From: Bacteroidales bacterium
Lineage (GTDB): Bacteria; Bacteroidota; Bacteroidia; Bacteroidales; VadinHA17
Reading direction: 5' to 3'
Assembly: GCA_003518245.1 (NCBI GenBank)
Contig: DOZA01000352.1
Coordinates: forward strand, 1 to 6,149
DNA: 6,149 nt
Below, piece after piece: positions 5,935 to 6,149 of the stretch; position 1 is the first letter of the stretch; each line of letters opens with the position of its first letter. The position numbers and the translations under genes were made by a program. Under the pieces are notes generated by a model that ran no database searches, was not told the DNA's origin, and saw nothing but the letters and a program-made list of their open reading frames with translations.

Positions 5935-6149
5935 TTAATAACCCATATTTCGAAGGATAGAGAGGTATCTTTTCTTGTGTGGCATAGGGGATGATTTGAA
6001 ATCAGAGAGGAGGCTGTTTAATTCATCATTCCTGTTATTGGCTTCAAGCAGTTCTACAAGATTAAGATATACCGACCCGGTGAGTGCATGTCCTGAAGAT
6101 TGAAGCTTCGGCATAAGATTAGTGAATATATTTATTGCCTCCTCAGGAT
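5935..6149 (-). CDS. C-terminal end of an unrecognised helical protein (5' part beyond window)
   Basis: The - strand frame is open from the window edge to a TAA at 5937-5935 and gives 70 residues. The sequence reads PEEAINIFTNLMPKL, SSGHALTGSVYLNLVELLEANNRNDELNSLLSDFKSS and a basic end PHKKRYLSILRNMGY. It looks like paired amphipathic helices of the kind found in tetratricopeptide or similar helical repeats (EEAINIFTNL; YLNLVELLEANNRNDELNSLL), but one fragment is not enough to name a family. Support for it being real: continuous sensible amino-acid composition over the whole stretch, a stop just before a non-coding gap, and the same direction as the genes that follow. It could be the first gene of the DUF2975-XRE unit or an independent gene ending ahead of it; I see no terminator hairpin after its stop. 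Confidence 0.65.
   Translation of the reverse strand, partial: PEEAINIFTNLMPKLQSSGHALTGSVYLNLVELLEANNRNDELNSLLSDFKSSPMPHKKRYLSILRNMGY

Overview
The window is AT-rich, tightly packed bacterial DNA from a member of the Bacteroidota. The evidence is a SusC-era style TonB-dependent receptor followed directly by a BtuG-type surface lipoprotein with a Bacteroidota lipoprotein export signal, near-absence of Shine-Dalgarno sequences, and a PepSY-associated membrane protein of a type common in this phylum. No genus can be assigned from the sequence alone; a Bacteroidales-like or Marinilabiliales-like organism is a guess.

Left half (1-3188, + strand): a vitamin B12 capture and activation operon. It holds the 3' part of a BtuB-like outer-membrane receptor, then a BtuG-like beta-propeller lipoprotein 5 bases downstream, then a cob(I)alamin adenosyltransferase 12 bases further on. 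Together they suggest a route in which BtuG binds corrinoid at the cell surface, BtuB imports it across the outer membrane, and the adenosyltransferase makes adenosylcobalamin in the cytoplasm. No BtuCDF inner-membrane transporter is present in the window, and any cobalamin riboswitch would lie upstream of it. A 209-residue multi-pass membrane protein (3247-3876), resembling DUF998-type proteins, follows on the same strand after a 58-base gap that holds a weak promoter candidate.

Right half (3926-6149, - strand): two units converge on the B12 side. The first reads OB-fold-like lipoprotein (4534-5004), then a strong terminator-like hairpin, then a PepSY-associated transmembrane protein (3926-4474). 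The second reads the C-terminus of an unrecognised helical protein (5935-6149, cut by the window edge), an 85-base gap carrying repeated TGCGA motifs, a DUF2975 membrane protein and a small XRE-family regulator overlapping it by 17 bases, closed by a GC-rich inverted repeat. The DUF2975 protein and its regulator both look short exactly at their shared junction, compared with the family as I remember it.

The most notable points are the compact btuB-btuG-adenosyltransferase unit, the terminator 11 bases ahead of the PepSY gene, the possible deletion at the DUF2975/XRE junction, the TGCGA repeat cluster and the His-x-Cys-x-His motif in the OB-fold-like lipoprotein. I see no RNA genes, insertion sequences or CRISPR arrays, and nothing that amounts to a clearly new system.
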